Shown here piece by piece: positions 1 through 8,208 of a stretch of 13,350 bases of DNA. Origin of the DNA: Reyranella sp. (lineage in GTDB: Bacteria; Pseudomonadota; Alphaproteobacteria; Reyranellales; Reyranellaceae); contig JAUXRT010000315.1 of NCBI GenBank assembly GCA_030681635.1, positions 1 to 13,350 on the forward strand, read 5' to 3'. The notes below the pieces were generated by a model. The model did not search any database. It was given only the letters and a program-made list of their open reading frames with translations, and was not told where the DNA came from. The translations under genes were made by a program, and so were the position numbers. How positions within the stretch are numbered: the first letter of the stretch is position 1; every line of letters starts with the position of its first letter.

Positions 1-1
1 C

Positions 2-2026
2 TGGCGCGAGGCGATCGATCTCGCGCCGCGCCTCTCGGGCCAGGACCGCGCCCGGCTGTGGTCGGTGCTGTGGTACGACTTCCAGCCCTTCACCGATCTC
101 TACCTCACGCTCTACGACGGCCTGCAGAAGCTCGGCCATGCACCCGAGGCCCTGCTCGGCATGGACGCGCTGATCCCGCGCGAAAAGAGCATCGTCGATG
201 TCCTGACGCTTGACCGCCTGGGCACCGATTCCGACGACCCGCTGCTGGTGCGGCCCAAGCAAGCCGATGGCCGCTCCTCGGCCGACGCCAGGCTGCCGCG
301 CTCGCTGGTCAGCGCGCTCACCGCCGAGCTCAACGTCGCCATCGACGAGAAGCCGTGGGATTTCTTCGACCATACCGACCTGCTCGACTTCCCCGGCGCG
401 CGTTCGCGGCTGAAGCTCGCCAACCTCGACGACGTCGCCAAGACCAAGGGTGTGGCCGAGGGCGCCAACCCGCTGCGCGAGCTGCTGCTGCGCGGCAAGG
501 TCGCCTATCTGTTCCAGCGCTACTCCGCCGAGCGCGAACTCAGCGCGATCCTGCTCTGCATCCCCGACGGCAATCAGGAAGTCCGCGATCTCTCGGACAT
601 GATGACGGCGTGGATCGACCAGACGATCGGCGCCACGCCCGGAGACCGTGCCAAGCAGAAGAACGCGCTGTTCCTGGTGCTGACCAAGATGGACCGCGAG
701 TTCGAGCAGAAGGCCGGCGAGACCGAGGAATCGCGCCGCCTGCGCTGGAGCGCACGCCTCAACAATTCGCTGGTCAACAATTTCCGCGGCGAATGGCCGG
801 CCAACTGGAACGGCAAGCCCTTCGACAACAGTTTCTGGCTGCGCAACCCGACGGTGATCGACGAGCGGCTGATGGACTATGAGGGCGGCCGCGAGGCCGG
901 CATCGCCGATTCCTTCGCCCAGCGCGCCGGCGAACTCCGGCGCCATTTCGTCGAGAACGAGGATGTCCGGCGTCACTTCGCCGACCCGGCCCGCGCCTGG
1001 GACGAGGCCTTCCGCGCCAACGACGGCGGCGTGGCCTATCTCGTCAAGAGCCTGACCCCGGTCTGCGATCCCGCGATCAAGCGTGCCCAGGTGCGCGGCC
1101 AGCTCGAAATCCAGGTCCGCCGCCTGGTCGACCGTCTCGCTGGCTTCCACAGCGCCTCCGACGGCGATGCCCGCGCCAAGAAACGCGACCTCGTGCACAC
1201 CGTGCTGCGCGGCCTCGCGACCTGCATCCAGCAACAGCTCTTCGGCGAGCTGGTGGGCGCCTTGCAGATCGCCGACACGGCGCTGCGCGACATCTATTTC
1301 CGCATCGCCACCGCGCGTTCCTCCGACGAGCAGGGCGCCGGCAACGGCAAGAGCAAGGGCAGCGGCGCGGTGGCGCAGTCGACCGGCGCCGCCGTCGACC
1401 TCGGCGCCATCTTTGCCGATGTCTTCGGCGACGATGCCAGCCATAGCGCCCCGCCGCCGTCCGGTGTGCTGGAAGACCGGGCCGAGCGCTTCGCCCGCGA
1501 GGCCGCCGAATACTGGCTGGAGAACATGCGCCGCGTCGGCGCCGACGAGAAGGCGCTGTCGCATCTCGGCGTCGACCGTCAGCATCTCGGCTGGATGATC
1601 GACGAGCTGGTGGTGGGCGCCCATCGCCTGAAACTGATCGACCAGCTCTCGCTGGAGGTCCGTTCCCTGGAGAACGCCGCCAACGCCAAGTGGGAGGAGA
1701 TCGCCGAGCGCCAGGTGCGCACGGCCGCCTCCTCTCTCAACGGCTATATCAGCGCGCTGGGCTTCGACCGCCTGCCGCTGGAACAGCGGCCCGGCCTGCC
1801 GCCCAATGCGCCGACCCGCCGCGTCTTCGAGCATCCCGCCATGATGGTCGACGGTGTTCCCCAGTTGAGCGAGGACCCGGCGCCGATCTACGCCGACTAC
1901 TGCAAGGACTGGATGCGCGCCTTCCTGCAGCTCGCCATGGACAATGTCGGCTACGAGGGCGGCCGCGAGATCACGGCCGAACAGAACGACCGGCTGGGCG
2001 CCATCCTGCGCGCCGTGCCCGCCTGA
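2..2026 (+). CDS. SrfC-like putative virulence factor, GTPase-like (5' end missing)
   Basis: The frame is open from the first complete codon (base 2), so the gene begins upstream; a GTG at 65 lies mid-domain and is not taken as the start. 674 residues are visible. The protein resembles the SrfC/'putative bacterial virulence factor' family, which has a P-loop GTPase-like fold. Visible supports are a DxxG-type switch (DFPG, bases 386-397) followed by ARSR, and a G4-like LTKMD (bases 680-694). The P-loop itself would lie upstream and cannot be checked. The C-terminal half looks mostly helical, interrupted by a low-complexity Gly/Ser/Ala linker near bases 1335-1390, as in large dynamin-like or effector-handling GTPases. 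In enterobacteria SrfC is encoded with SrfA and SrfB and its biochemical role is unsettled; 'virulence' is a historical label and need not apply here. The stop is 8 bases before the next gene, implying an operon. Family call fairly firm, function unknown. Confidence 0.8.
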   Translation, partial: WREAIDLAPRLSGQDRARLWSVLWYDFQPFTDLYLTLYDGLQKLGHAPEALLGMDALIPREKSIVDVLTLDRLGTDSDDPLLVRPKQADGRSSADARLPRSLVSALTAELNVAIDEKPWDFFDHTDLLDFPGARSRLKLANLDDVAKTKGVAEGANPLRELLLRGKVAYLFQRYSAERELSAILLCIPDGNQEVRDLSDMMTAWIDQTIGATPGDRAKQKNALFLVLTKMDREFEQKAGETEESRRLRWSARLNNSLVNNFRGEWPANWNGKPFDNSFWLRNPTVIDERLMDYEGGREAGIADSFAQRAGELRRHFVENEDVRRHFADPARAWDEAFRANDGGVAYLVKSLTPVCDPAIKRAQVRGQLEIQVRRLVDRLAGFHSASDGDARAKKRDLVHTVLRGLATCIQQQLFGELVGALQIADTALRDIYFRIATARSSDEQGAGNGKSKGSGAVAQSTGAAVDLGAIFADVFGDDASHSAPPPSGVLEDRAERFAREAAEYWLENMRRVGADEKALSHLGVDRQHLGWMIDELVVGAHRLKLIDQLSLEVRSLENAANAKWEEIAERQVRTAASSLNGYISALGFDRLPLEQRPGLPPNAPTRRVFEHPAMMVDGVPQLSEDPAPIYADYCKDWMRAFLQLAMDNVGYEGGREITAEQNDRLGAILRAVPA

Positions 2027-2034
2027 GCGGCGCC

Positions 2035-3111
2035 ATGGCGATCCGCGCGTCCATCGAAGCCCTTCCCGAACCGGGTCACGCGATCCTGCACGTCAGCGAC
2101 CTCGACGCCATGCCTGAGGGCCTGGCCCTCTCGATCCAGCGCCAGCAGGGACCGGATACGCATCTCGCCGACGACGGCTGGCGGCGTACCGAGGCCTGGC
2201 TCATCCCCGACGAGGTCGGGCGCCAGGGCGACGTGCTGGAATTCCATCTCGGCCCCGAGATCTGCGATCGCCTGGCCGGCATCGCCACGATCCGGCTAAG
2301 GGTGAAGGAGCCCGACATCGGTGTCGTCGGCACGACCGTCATCGCCTGGCCCACCATGCTGACCTCGGGCGCGGCAGGCTCGAGCGGCACCTACGACGAC
2401 ACGGTGCGCCTGCGCCGGATGCAGCCGGCGGCGGTGCCCCCCGAGCCGGCGCCCGAGCCCCTGCCCCCGCCCTTCGAGCCGCCGGCCCCCGCACCTGAAC
2501 TGCGCGCCGAGCGCCCACCCGAGCCTGTCGTGCCGCCACGCACCGGCTTCCCCAACTGGGCCATCGTCTTGATCGCGCTGCTGATCGTGGGCGGCGCCGG
2601 CTATGCCGCCTACGACTACTTCAAGCTCAATCCGCAGGACGTCGTGGCGACCGCGCCGCCGCCCGCAGCTCCCGGCGAGCCGCCGAAGAAGTCGATCCGC
2701 GACACGGTGGCCGACTATCTCGCCACCAAGCCCGCGCCGACGCCCGAGGCCATGCTGGCCAAAGGCCGCGATTTCATGAAGGCGGGCGACACGGCCTCGG
2801 CCTTCCTGGTGTTCCGCCGCGCCGCCGAAGCCGGCAACACCGCGGCCCAGCTCGAACTCGCCACCTTCTACGACCCGCTGACCCAGCCCGCGCGCGGCGG
2901 CTTTACGCCCGAGGGCGCCCGCGCCGCCGACTGGTACGAGCGCGCGGCCCTGGCGGGCGTGGCCGAGGCACAGCGCAAGCTCGGCCTCCTGTTCGCCAAG
3001 GGCGGCGCCGGCCTCGCCGCCGACACCGCCAAGGCCAGGACCTGGCTGCAGCAGGCGGCGGCGCAGAACGACGCCGATGCCAAGAAGGCGCTGGACGCTT
3101 TGCCCAAGTGA
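2035..3111 (+). CDS. Single-pass membrane protein with proline-rich linker and C-terminal Sel1/TPR-like repeats
   Basis: 358 residues. The ATG at 2035, 8 bases after the upstream stop, is chosen because further upstream starts would lie deep inside the SrfC-like gene. No clear Shine-Dalgarno is visible, so translation may be coupled to that gene. Layout: an N-terminal domain of about 130 residues, probably beta-rich and unrecognised; a Pro/Glu/Ala-rich linker at about 135-168; one hydrophobic helix at about 175-195 following FPNW; a second Pro-rich linker; then helical repeats at about 236-350. The repeats contain AFLVFRRAAEAGNTAAQ and DWYERAALAGVAEAQRKLG, which fit the Sel1-like consensus (A..W..KAA..G...A). 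There is no signal peptide, so the N-terminus is probably cytoplasmic and the repeats periplasmic. Sel1 repeats usually mediate protein-protein contacts, so this may be a membrane scaffold for the adjacent SrfC-like protein; that is inference from operon position. Confidence 0.82.
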   Translation: MAIRASIEALPEPGHAILHVSDLDAMPEGLALSIQRQQGPDTHLADDGWRRTEAWLIPDEVGRQGDVLEFHLGPEICDRLAGIATIRLRVKEPDIGVVGTTVIAWPTMLTSGAAGSSGTYDDTVRLRRMQPAAVPPEPAPEPLPPPFEPPAPAPELRAERPPEPVVPPRTGFPNWAIVLIALLIVGGAGYAAYDYFKLNPQDVVATAPPPAAPGEPPKKSIRDTVADYLATKPAPTPEAMLAKGRDFMKAGDTASAFLVFRRAAEAGNTAAQLELATFYDPLTQPARGGFTPEGARAADWYERAALAGVAEAQRKLGLLFAKGGAGLAADTAKARTWLQQAAAQNDADAKKALDALPK

Positions 3112-3560
3112 GGCTCGTCGGCGCTTTGCTGCTGGCCGCGATCCTCGCGGGGCCGGCCTACGGCCAAACCAAGAGCGAACTGAGCTGCGGTGCCCTGAAG
3201 GCGGAGAGCTGGAAAACCGCCGCCACCTCGCATTGGACGATCGCCGGCCCCCAGGAGAAGACCACGGAAACCGGCGCCCTGAAGAGCGGTCCGCGCTTCG
3301 AATGCCTAGAAGGCGCCGTCCTGGCCGTGGAGTTCACCTCCTCGGCCGGACACTCGATCTTCACCGCCTATTTCCCCGACGGCACCAACATCGCCTATGG
3401 CCGCCAGCAGATCGACCGGCGCGGCGGCCGCATCGTGCTGCCCATCCAGGCCAAGGCCCGCATCGCCGGGCCGTACCGGGCGGCCTTCGACTATCACTGC
3501 CGTCTCGACATGCCGGCCGATCCCATCCGCCCCGCCACGCGCGCGGACTGTCTCTTCTAG
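3108..3560 (+). CDS. Small secreted four-cysteine protein, unknown function
   Basis: 150 residues starting at GTG 3108, which overlaps the stop of the upstream gene by four bases (GTGA), the classic arrangement of translationally coupled operon genes. The GTG start gives an n-region Arg and a hydrophobic core ending GPAYGQ, a convincing Sec signal peptide with probable cleavage near residue 19-20. A later in-frame TTG at 3126 would remove the charged n-region. The mature protein of about 130 residues has four cysteines (27, 66, 131, 148), suggesting two disulfides in the periplasm, and reads as alternating beta strands (for example AVEFTSSAGHSIFTAYFPDG). I do not recognise the family. Its place as third gene after the SrfC-like and Sel1-like genes suggests a periplasmic accessory role in the same process; this is inference. 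Confidence 0.75.
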   Translation: MRLVGALLLAAILAGPAYGQTKSELSCGALKAESWKTAATSHWTIAGPQEKTTETGALKSGPRFECLEGAVLAVEFTSSAGHSIFTAYFPDGTNIAYGRQQIDRRGGRIVLPIQAKARIAGPYRAAFDYHCRLDMPADPIRPATRADCLF

Positions 3561-3888
3561 GCCCGCGCGACGGCACTTTTCCGGACATCATCTGTCTGGA
3601 ATTTGTCTGTCTAAAAATTCACAAAGCGCCGGCCCGCTTGAACCGGACGATTCTTTTCGACGCGGGTCCGAATCACGGACCTGTCTGAAAATTCAAACGA
3701 CACCCGAGCGGCCTACACAGAAGATGCACCCCGTGGCGACCATATCAGGAATATAGCCCAAAATCTGCTTAACTTGCAACATCACATTTTGCTGGCGGTG
3801 CTGGCATCCGGCCGGCAACAATCCCGTCACATCAGGCACGTAGTTTGCAAAGGCGTATCATCGGCAAATACTTCACGAGGGGGACCAC
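3561..3888. other. Intergenic region, AT-richer, with short repeats and the leader of the next gene
   Basis: This 328-base gap has no credible gene on either strand; the open frames crossing it lack coding character and overlap flanking genes out of frame. It is visibly less GC-rich than its surroundings, especially 3580-3700 and 3740-3880, as expected for a control region. It holds three CTGTCT-led repeats (separate entry), a short inverted repeat GGTCCG-aatca-CGGACC at 3665-3681, and an AT-rich 3740-3800 segment that probably carries the promoter of the 3889 gene. No good -35/-10 pair could be picked. A strong ribosome-binding site (GAGGGGG, 3877-3883) sits 5 bases before the ATG at 3889. 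No convincing terminator with a T-run follows the upstream operon. Confidence 0.6.
3592..3695 (+). repeat. Three short CTGTCT/AAAATTC-type direct repeats
   Basis: CTGTCT starts at 3592, 3607 and 3681. The second and third extend to a 15-base match with one difference (CTGTCTAAAAATTCA at 3607-3621, CTGTCTGAAAATTCA at 3681-3695). The first is followed by GGAATTT, a looser version. The first two copies are 15 bases apart start to start, the third 74 bases further on. Such clustered short repeats in an AT-rich gap could be binding sites for a regulator of the downstream exported protein, but no known consensus is recognised. Confidence 0.45.
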
Positions 3889-4764
3889 ATGAGCATCAAG
3901 TTTACCAGCTACCTGGCGGCGATCGTCCTTTCCGGCCTGGCGCTGTTCGATGTTCGCCCTGCCGCCGCGCAAGGGGCGATCGACAACAGCGCACTCGCGT
4001 CGCCGGCATTCCGCGAACACAAGCGCACCTTCGGCCTCGTCTACACCCTGCCGGCCGAGGTGAACGACCTGCTGGGCCTCACGATCGGCGGGCTGCTGCG
4101 GGAAAAACTGCTGAACGCCAAGCTCGTCGACGAAGCGCTGCGCTTCAACATTCCGCACGTCACTGTCCTGCACATCCACAATCCCGACCCGACGACGCCG
4201 GAGAAGATGCTGAAGGCGATGCCCAAGCTGCCGCCGGTGCTGAACGTGACGCTGAAGACCTTTTACACGACCGAAGCCGCCAAGGGCGCCGGCCACCCCT
4301 GGTGGCTCGACCTCGGCATCGTGAAGGAAGGGGCGAGCTTCGAGACCATGATGGCGTTCAACACCATCGCCACCACGGCCCTCACGCCGCTGCGCGACGG
4401 GCCCCTGCCGCGTGTCACCGGGCCGGTCTACGCGGTCATGGGCGACGCCGCCAAGGAGCTGGTCCAGACCGTCGGCGTCAGCGGCCTCAACACCGTGAAG
4501 GACGGCAAGGAGCTGCGCCCGCACAATCCGCACAACACGCTGGTCTATTCCATGGCCAAGTTCACGCCGGAGATCCAGGCAGCGTTCAACCAGACCGCGG
4601 TGGAGTTCAACCAGATCCTGCCCAACGGAATCCCCACCGCCTTCAAGACGGTATCGATCGTCGAGCTTGGCTTCTCCGGCAACGTGCTGCGCGAAATCTA
4701 TCGCATCAGCCTGGAGGACGGCTCGGTGCTCAACGTCGCCACCGGCGCGAAGATGGCGAAATAG
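3889..4764 (+). CDS. Exported 2H phosphoesterase-like protein
   Basis: 291 residues with ATG 3889 set by a strong GAGGGGG five bases upstream. Residues 1-28 form a Sec signal peptide (hydrophobic AAIVLSGLALF, then AAAQ), so the product should be periplasmic. The mature protein carries two H-x-T-x motifs, His90-Val-Thr92-Val and His215-Asn-Thr217-Leu, each inside a hydrophobic strand (PHVTVLHI, PHNTLVYS context). It ends with VSIVELGFSGNVLREIYRISL, like the closing strand of the LigT/2H fold. In that superfamily the two His and two Thr/Ser line a pocket that hydrolyses cyclic phosphodiesters or 2'-5' linkages. Both motifs are intact, so activity is plausible, but the substrate is unknown and a periplasmic location is unusual. 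It stands alone between its own intergenic region and a convergent kdpE. Identification rests on motif reading; the gene itself is firm. Confidence 0.75.
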   Translation: MSIKFTSYLAAIVLSGLALFDVRPAAAQGAIDNSALASPAFREHKRTFGLVYTLPAEVNDLLGLTIGGLLREKLLNAKLVDEALRFNIPHVTVLHIHNPDPTTPEKMLKAMPKLPPVLNVTLKTFYTTEAAKGAGHPWWLDLGIVKEGASFETMMAFNTIATTALTPLRDGPLPRVTGPVYAVMGDAAKELVQTVGVSGLNTVKDGKELRPHNPHNTLVYSMAKFTPEIQAAFNQTAVEFNQILPNGIPTAFKTVSIVELGFSGNVLREIYRISLEDGSVLNVATGAKMAK

Positions 4765-4800
4765 GCCTGGGCGGCCCCTGGGCAATCGCGGCGCCGCCTC
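4765..4800. other. Convergent spacer with possible shared stem-loop
   Basis: The 36 bases between the converging stops of the exported 2H-like gene and kdpE contain GGCGGC (4770-4775) and its complement GCCGCC (4793-4798) around a 17-base loop, plus a short direct repeat CCTGGGC / CCCTGGGC. It could act as a weak bidirectional terminator. There is no T-run on either side, so intrinsic termination is doubtful. Confidence 0.25.
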
Positions 4801-5484
4801 TCAGACGAGGCGGTAGCCGACCCCGGGCTCGGTGAGGACGTGACGGGGCGAGGACGGGTCGGCCTCGATCTTCTGGCGGAGCTGGCGGACGTAGACACGC
4901 AGGTACTGCGGATCGACCGATTCGTCGCGCCAGACCTCGCGCAGCAGGTGCTTGTGGGTCAGCACCTTGCCGGCATGGATCACCAGCTGTTCCAGGATGT
5001 CGTATTCCTTGGGCGAGAGTTTGATGTCCTCCGCGCCGCGCCGCACCAGCCGGCGCACCAGGTCGATGCTGAGATCGTCGCTGGCAAAGCCACGCTCGGC
5101 GCCCTGCTCCTGCAGGCGATGGCGGAGCGCGGCGCGCAGCCGCGCCATCAGCTCGTCGGCGCCGAACGGCTTGGTGACATAGTCGTCGGCGCCAGCGTCG
5201 AGGGCGGCCACCTTGGCCGCCTCTTCGCCGCGGCTCGACAGCACCACGATGGGCACCGGCCCCTTGGCGCGGATCTGGCCGATCAGCGCCAGGCCATCGA
5301 TGTCGGGCAGGCCGAGGTCGAGCAGCACGAGGTCAGGCCGATGGTGGCGTAGCGCCGCCAGGGCCTCGGCGCCGGTGGCGGCTTCGAGGACGCGATAGTC
5401 CTGGGCGGCGAGCGTCGTGCGCAGCAGCCGGCGGATCGGCGGTTCATCCTCGACGATCAGGATCAAGGCGGCGTCGCCCGTCAT
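4801..5484 (-). CDS. kdpE: KdpE, response regulator of the potassium-uptake operon
   Basis: 227 residues, close to the usual KdpE length of about 225, of the OmpR/PhoB class. The receiver domain (about 5-120) has the acidic pair Glu12-Asp13, phosphoacceptor Asp56 in LVLLDLGLPD, Ser83/Ser84 at the switch position and Lys105 in VTKPF. The C-terminal winged-helix domain (about 130-227) shows LSPKEYDILEQLV, the recognition-helix region LRVYVRQLRQKIE and the terminal GVGYRLV. When phosphorylated by KdpD it activates kdpF-promoter transcription under K+ limitation. ATG 5484 lies 15 bases after the kdpD stop without a clear Shine-Dalgarno, so coupling is likely. It is the last gene of the locus and converges on the exported 2H-like gene. 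The similarity together with the kdp context makes the call secure. Confidence 0.96.
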   Translation of the reverse strand: MTGDAALILIVEDEPPIRRLLRTTLAAQDYRVLEAATGAEALAALRHHRPDLVLLDLGLPDIDGLALIGQIRAKGPVPIVVLSSRGEEAAKVAALDAGADDYVTKPFGADELMARLRAALRHRLQEQGAERGFASDDLSIDLVRRLVRRGAEDIKLSPKEYDILEQLVIHAGKVLTHKHLLREVWRDESVDPQYLRVYVRQLRQKIEADPSSPRHVLTEPGVGYRLV

Positions 5485-5499
5485 GTACGGCCCGGCATG

Positions 5500-8193
5500 T
5501 CAGGCCACAGGATAGCCGACGACGAACTCGGCGCCACTGCGATCGGCGCGGTTGCGGGCCGTGATCGTGCCGCCCTGGACTTCGACGAAGCCCCGGGCGA
5601 TGGCCAGGCCAAGGCCCGTGCCGGCCAGCCGCCGGTCGCCGTCATGGACGCGGTGGAACTTGTGGAAGATCCGGTCGAGCTGATCGGCTGCGATGCCCGG
5701 CCCCTCGTCGCGCACGGTGATCTCGACACGGTCACCGGTGCCGATTTCCACGATCCGGTGCGCCTCGATCTCGATCCGCCCGCCGGGGCTGGAATATTTC
5801 GCGGCATTGTCGAGCAGGTTGAACAGCACCTGCTCGGCCAGGACGAAATCGAGCGCCAGGCCGGGCAGGCCTGGCGCGACCTTCGATCCCACCTGATGCC
5901 CTGCCAGCAACGGCATGGCGCGGCGCAGGGTGGTCGACACCAGATCGCCGACCTCGACCGCCTCGCGCCGGGGCGAGATCGCGCCGGCATCGAGGCGCGT
6001 CATATCCAGCAGGTTGCCGACGAAACGGTCGAGCCGCTCGGCCTCGCTCAGCGCCGTGCCCAGAAGCTCGTCGCGCGTCGCGGCGTCGTAGCGGTCGCGG
6101 TAGCTCCGGAGGCTCGACAGCGCGCCGATGATCGAGGCCAGCGGCGTCCGGAGATCGTGCGACACCGAGGTCAGCATCGCCGAGCGCATGCGCTCGCGTT
6201 CGGCGCCAAGCTGCGCCTGGTCGATGTCGGCCGCCAGGGTGACGCGCTCGACGGCCACCGCCGCCTGGTTGCCCACCGCGTCGAGCAGGCGCCGCTCGGC
6301 CGCGCCAAGCCCACCGGATTCCTTCAAGGGCAGCACGCCGATCACGCCGATCGCCGAGCGGCTGGTGCGGATGGGTACGAACAGCCAGCGCCCGCCCGGC
6401 AGCGTGTCGGTGCCCCTGCCGGTCGGCTGGTCGGCATCCCACGACCAGCGGGCGGCGGCGAGCTCCGCCTCGCTCAGTTCCGTGCCGGGCGGAAAGGCGG
6501 CGCGCGTGTCGAGCTTGCCGCTGCCCGCCGCGGCCTTGTCCGGCATCAGGATCACCACCTCGGCGTCCAGCAGGCGGGCCAGATGCGTGGCCACGGTCCA
6601 CAGCAGATCGTAAAGGTCGACGACGCCGGCGATCTTGCGGCTGAAGGCGTAGAGCTCGGCCGTCGTGCGGGCCTCGCGGCGCGCCTGCTCGGCCTGGGAT
6701 CGCGTGCGCGCGGCAAGCGCGCTCGCCCCCACCGCCACGAACATGAACAGGATGAGGGCCACGGCGTTGGCCGGGTCGGCGATCGTGAATTCGTAGAGCG
6801 GCGGCAGGAAGAAGAAGTTGAAGGCGAGCACGCTCAACCCCGAGACCCAGAGCGAAGGCACGAGGCCGTGCCGCGCCGCGGCGACAAGGACCGGAACGAC
6901 GAAGACGAGCGAGATGTTGGGCAGATCGATGAGGTGATCGATCGTCTTGCCGGCCGCGGTTGCCGCAGCCGTCGTCAGGACGCCTTCGAGGTAGGGCCCG
7001 ATCCGCCGCGGCGCGCCCAGCAGCCAGTCGGTTGGACCGGCGGGCGTCGGCCCGTCGGCCGAGGGCGCCACCTCGATGATGAGGCCCGAGCCGCTGCGCA
7101 CCAGCTCGTCGACCACCGAGCCATGGGTGAGCTCGAACCAGCGCGAGCGCCGCGACTTGCCGACGACGACGCGGGTGACGTTGCGGCTGCGGGCAAACGC
7201 CAGCACCTCCTCGACCACGGCGCGGCCGGGCACCGTGACGGTCTCGGCGCCGAGTTGTCCGGCCAGCCGCATGGTGTCAGCCAGGCAGGCGTGCTCGGCG
7301 TCGCTGAGGCCGGCATGGCGGTCGGTCTCGACATAGAGCGCGATCAGCTCGGCATCGAGGCTGTCGGCGGTGCGCTTGGCGGCACGCACGGCGTTGGCGG
7401 CGGCAGGGCTGGGATCGAGGCAGACGATCACCCGCTCACCGGCGGCCCAGGGGCCGGTGATGGCATGCTCGCGCATATAACTCAGCATCTGGTCGTCGAC
7501 GCGCTCGGCGGTACGCCGCAGCGCCAGTTCGCGCAGTGCCGTCAGGTTGCCCGGCGAGAAATAGCGCCGCACCGCGCGCTCGGCCTGCGCGCGCACATAG
7601 ACCTTGCCTTCGCCCAGCCGCGCGATCAGGTCGGCCGGCGTCAGGTCGATCAGTTCGACCTCGTCGGCGGTGTCGACGATCCGGTCGGGAACGGTCTCGC
7701 GCACGCGGATGCGGGTGATGCGCGCCACGACGTCATTCAGGCTCTCGATGTGCTGGACGTTGAGGGTCGAGTAGACATCGATGCCGGCCGACAGCAGCTC
7801 CTCGACGTCGAGATAGCGCTTGGGATGGCGACTGCCGGGAGCGTTGGTGTGCGCCAGCTCGTCGATCAGCACCAGGGCCGGCCGCCGCGCCAGGACGGCG
7901 TCGATGTCCATCTCCTCGAGCGTCCGGCCTTTGTACTCGATGCGCCGGCGCGGCAGGATTTCGAGGCCCGTGAGCTGCGCCTCGGTCTCGGCGCGGCCAT
8001 GCGTCTCGACCACGCCCACCACGACGTCGATGCCCTCGAGCTTGCGGCGACGGGCGGTCGACAGCATCTCGTAGGTCTTGCCGACGCCGGGGGCGGCGCC
8101 GAGGAAGATTTTCAGCTTGCCGCGCGATTCCTTCTCCGCCGCCTTCAGGAGGGCGTCGGGCGACGGGCGGGACTCGTCAAGCGAAGCGGCCAT
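5500..8193 (-). CDS. kdpD: KdpD, potassium/osmosensing histidine kinase
   Basis: 897 residues, essentially the length of the E. coli protein (894), with every expected domain. The cytoplasmic KdpD domain has Walker A GAAPGVGK (32-39), Walker B LVLIDELAHTN (Asp111) and ends near 240. A universal-stress-protein-like domain (about 253-375) includes VVVGKSRRSRW. Four closely spaced membrane helices lie at about 400-495, followed by a GAF-like region (about 520-655). The dimerisation/phosphotransfer domain carries His679 in SVSHDLRTPL. The ATPase domain has the N box NLLDNAAKYS (Asn792, Asn796), G1 DEGPGIA and G2 GTGLGLA. It senses low K+ and ionic or osmotic conditions and phosphorylates KdpE. 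ATG 8193 is 15 bases after the kdpC stop; a strong Shine-Dalgarno is absent. No key residue is missing, so it should be functional. Confidence 0.97.
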   Translation of the reverse strand: MAASLDESRPSPDALLKAAEKESRGKLKIFLGAAPGVGKTYEMLSTARRRKLEGIDVVVGVVETHGRAETEAQLTGLEILPRRRIEYKGRTLEEMDIDAVLARRPALVLIDELAHTNAPGSRHPKRYLDVEELLSAGIDVYSTLNVQHIESLNDVVARITRIRVRETVPDRIVDTADEVELIDLTPADLIARLGEGKVYVRAQAERAVRRYFSPGNLTALRELALRRTAERVDDQMLSYMREHAITGPWAAGERVIVCLDPSPAAANAVRAAKRTADSLDAELIALYVETDRHAGLSDAEHACLADTMRLAGQLGAETVTVPGRAVVEEVLAFARSRNVTRVVVGKSRRSRWFELTHGSVVDELVRSGSGLIIEVAPSADGPTPAGPTDWLLGAPRRIGPYLEGVLTTAAATAAGKTIDHLIDLPNISLVFVVPVLVAAARHGLVPSLWVSGLSVLAFNFFFLPPLYEFTIADPANAVALILFMFVAVGASALAARTRSQAEQARREARTTAELYAFSRKIAGVVDLYDLLWTVATHLARLLDAEVVILMPDKAAAGSGKLDTRAAFPPGTELSEAELAAARWSWDADQPTGRGTDTLPGGRWLFVPIRTSRSAIGVIGVLPLKESGGLGAAERRLLDAVGNQAAVAVERVTLAADIDQAQLGAERERMRSAMLTSVSHDLRTPLASIIGALSSLRSYRDRYDAATRDELLGTALSEAERLDRFVGNLLDMTRLDAGAISPRREAVEVGDLVSTTLRRAMPLLAGHQVGSKVAPGLPGLALDFVLAEQVLFNLLDNAAKYSSPGGRIEIEAHRIVEIGTGDRVEITVRDEGPGIAADQLDRIFHKFHRVHDGDRRLAGTGLGLAIARGFVEVQGGTITARNRADRSGAEFVVGYPVA

Positions 8194-8208
8194 GACCGCG
8201 GATCATTG

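Noticed and set aside
3599..3620. GAATTT...AAATTC hairpin as terminator of the SrfC-like operon
   Set aside because: Six weak A/T-rich pairs around a 10-base loop with no following T-run; too unstable to call.
3661..3695. Possible tRNA T-arm or attachment-site remnant around GGTCCG-AATCA-CGGACC
   Set aside because: The stem-loop does not fit the T-arm geometry (no G-TTCRA-C register) and there is no anticodon arm or acceptor partner upstream; no integrase nearby.
3841..3888. TTGCAA (3845) with AATACT (3867) as a promoter for the exported 2H-like gene
   Set aside because: The -10 match is only 4 of 6, and a start here would put the transcript end almost on the Shine-Dalgarno.
3774..4835. 353-codon + frame overlapping the exported 2H-like gene
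   Set aside because: Out-of-frame shadow rich in Arg/Pro/Gly; the overlapping frame has a signal peptide, a strong ribosome-binding site and conserved motifs.
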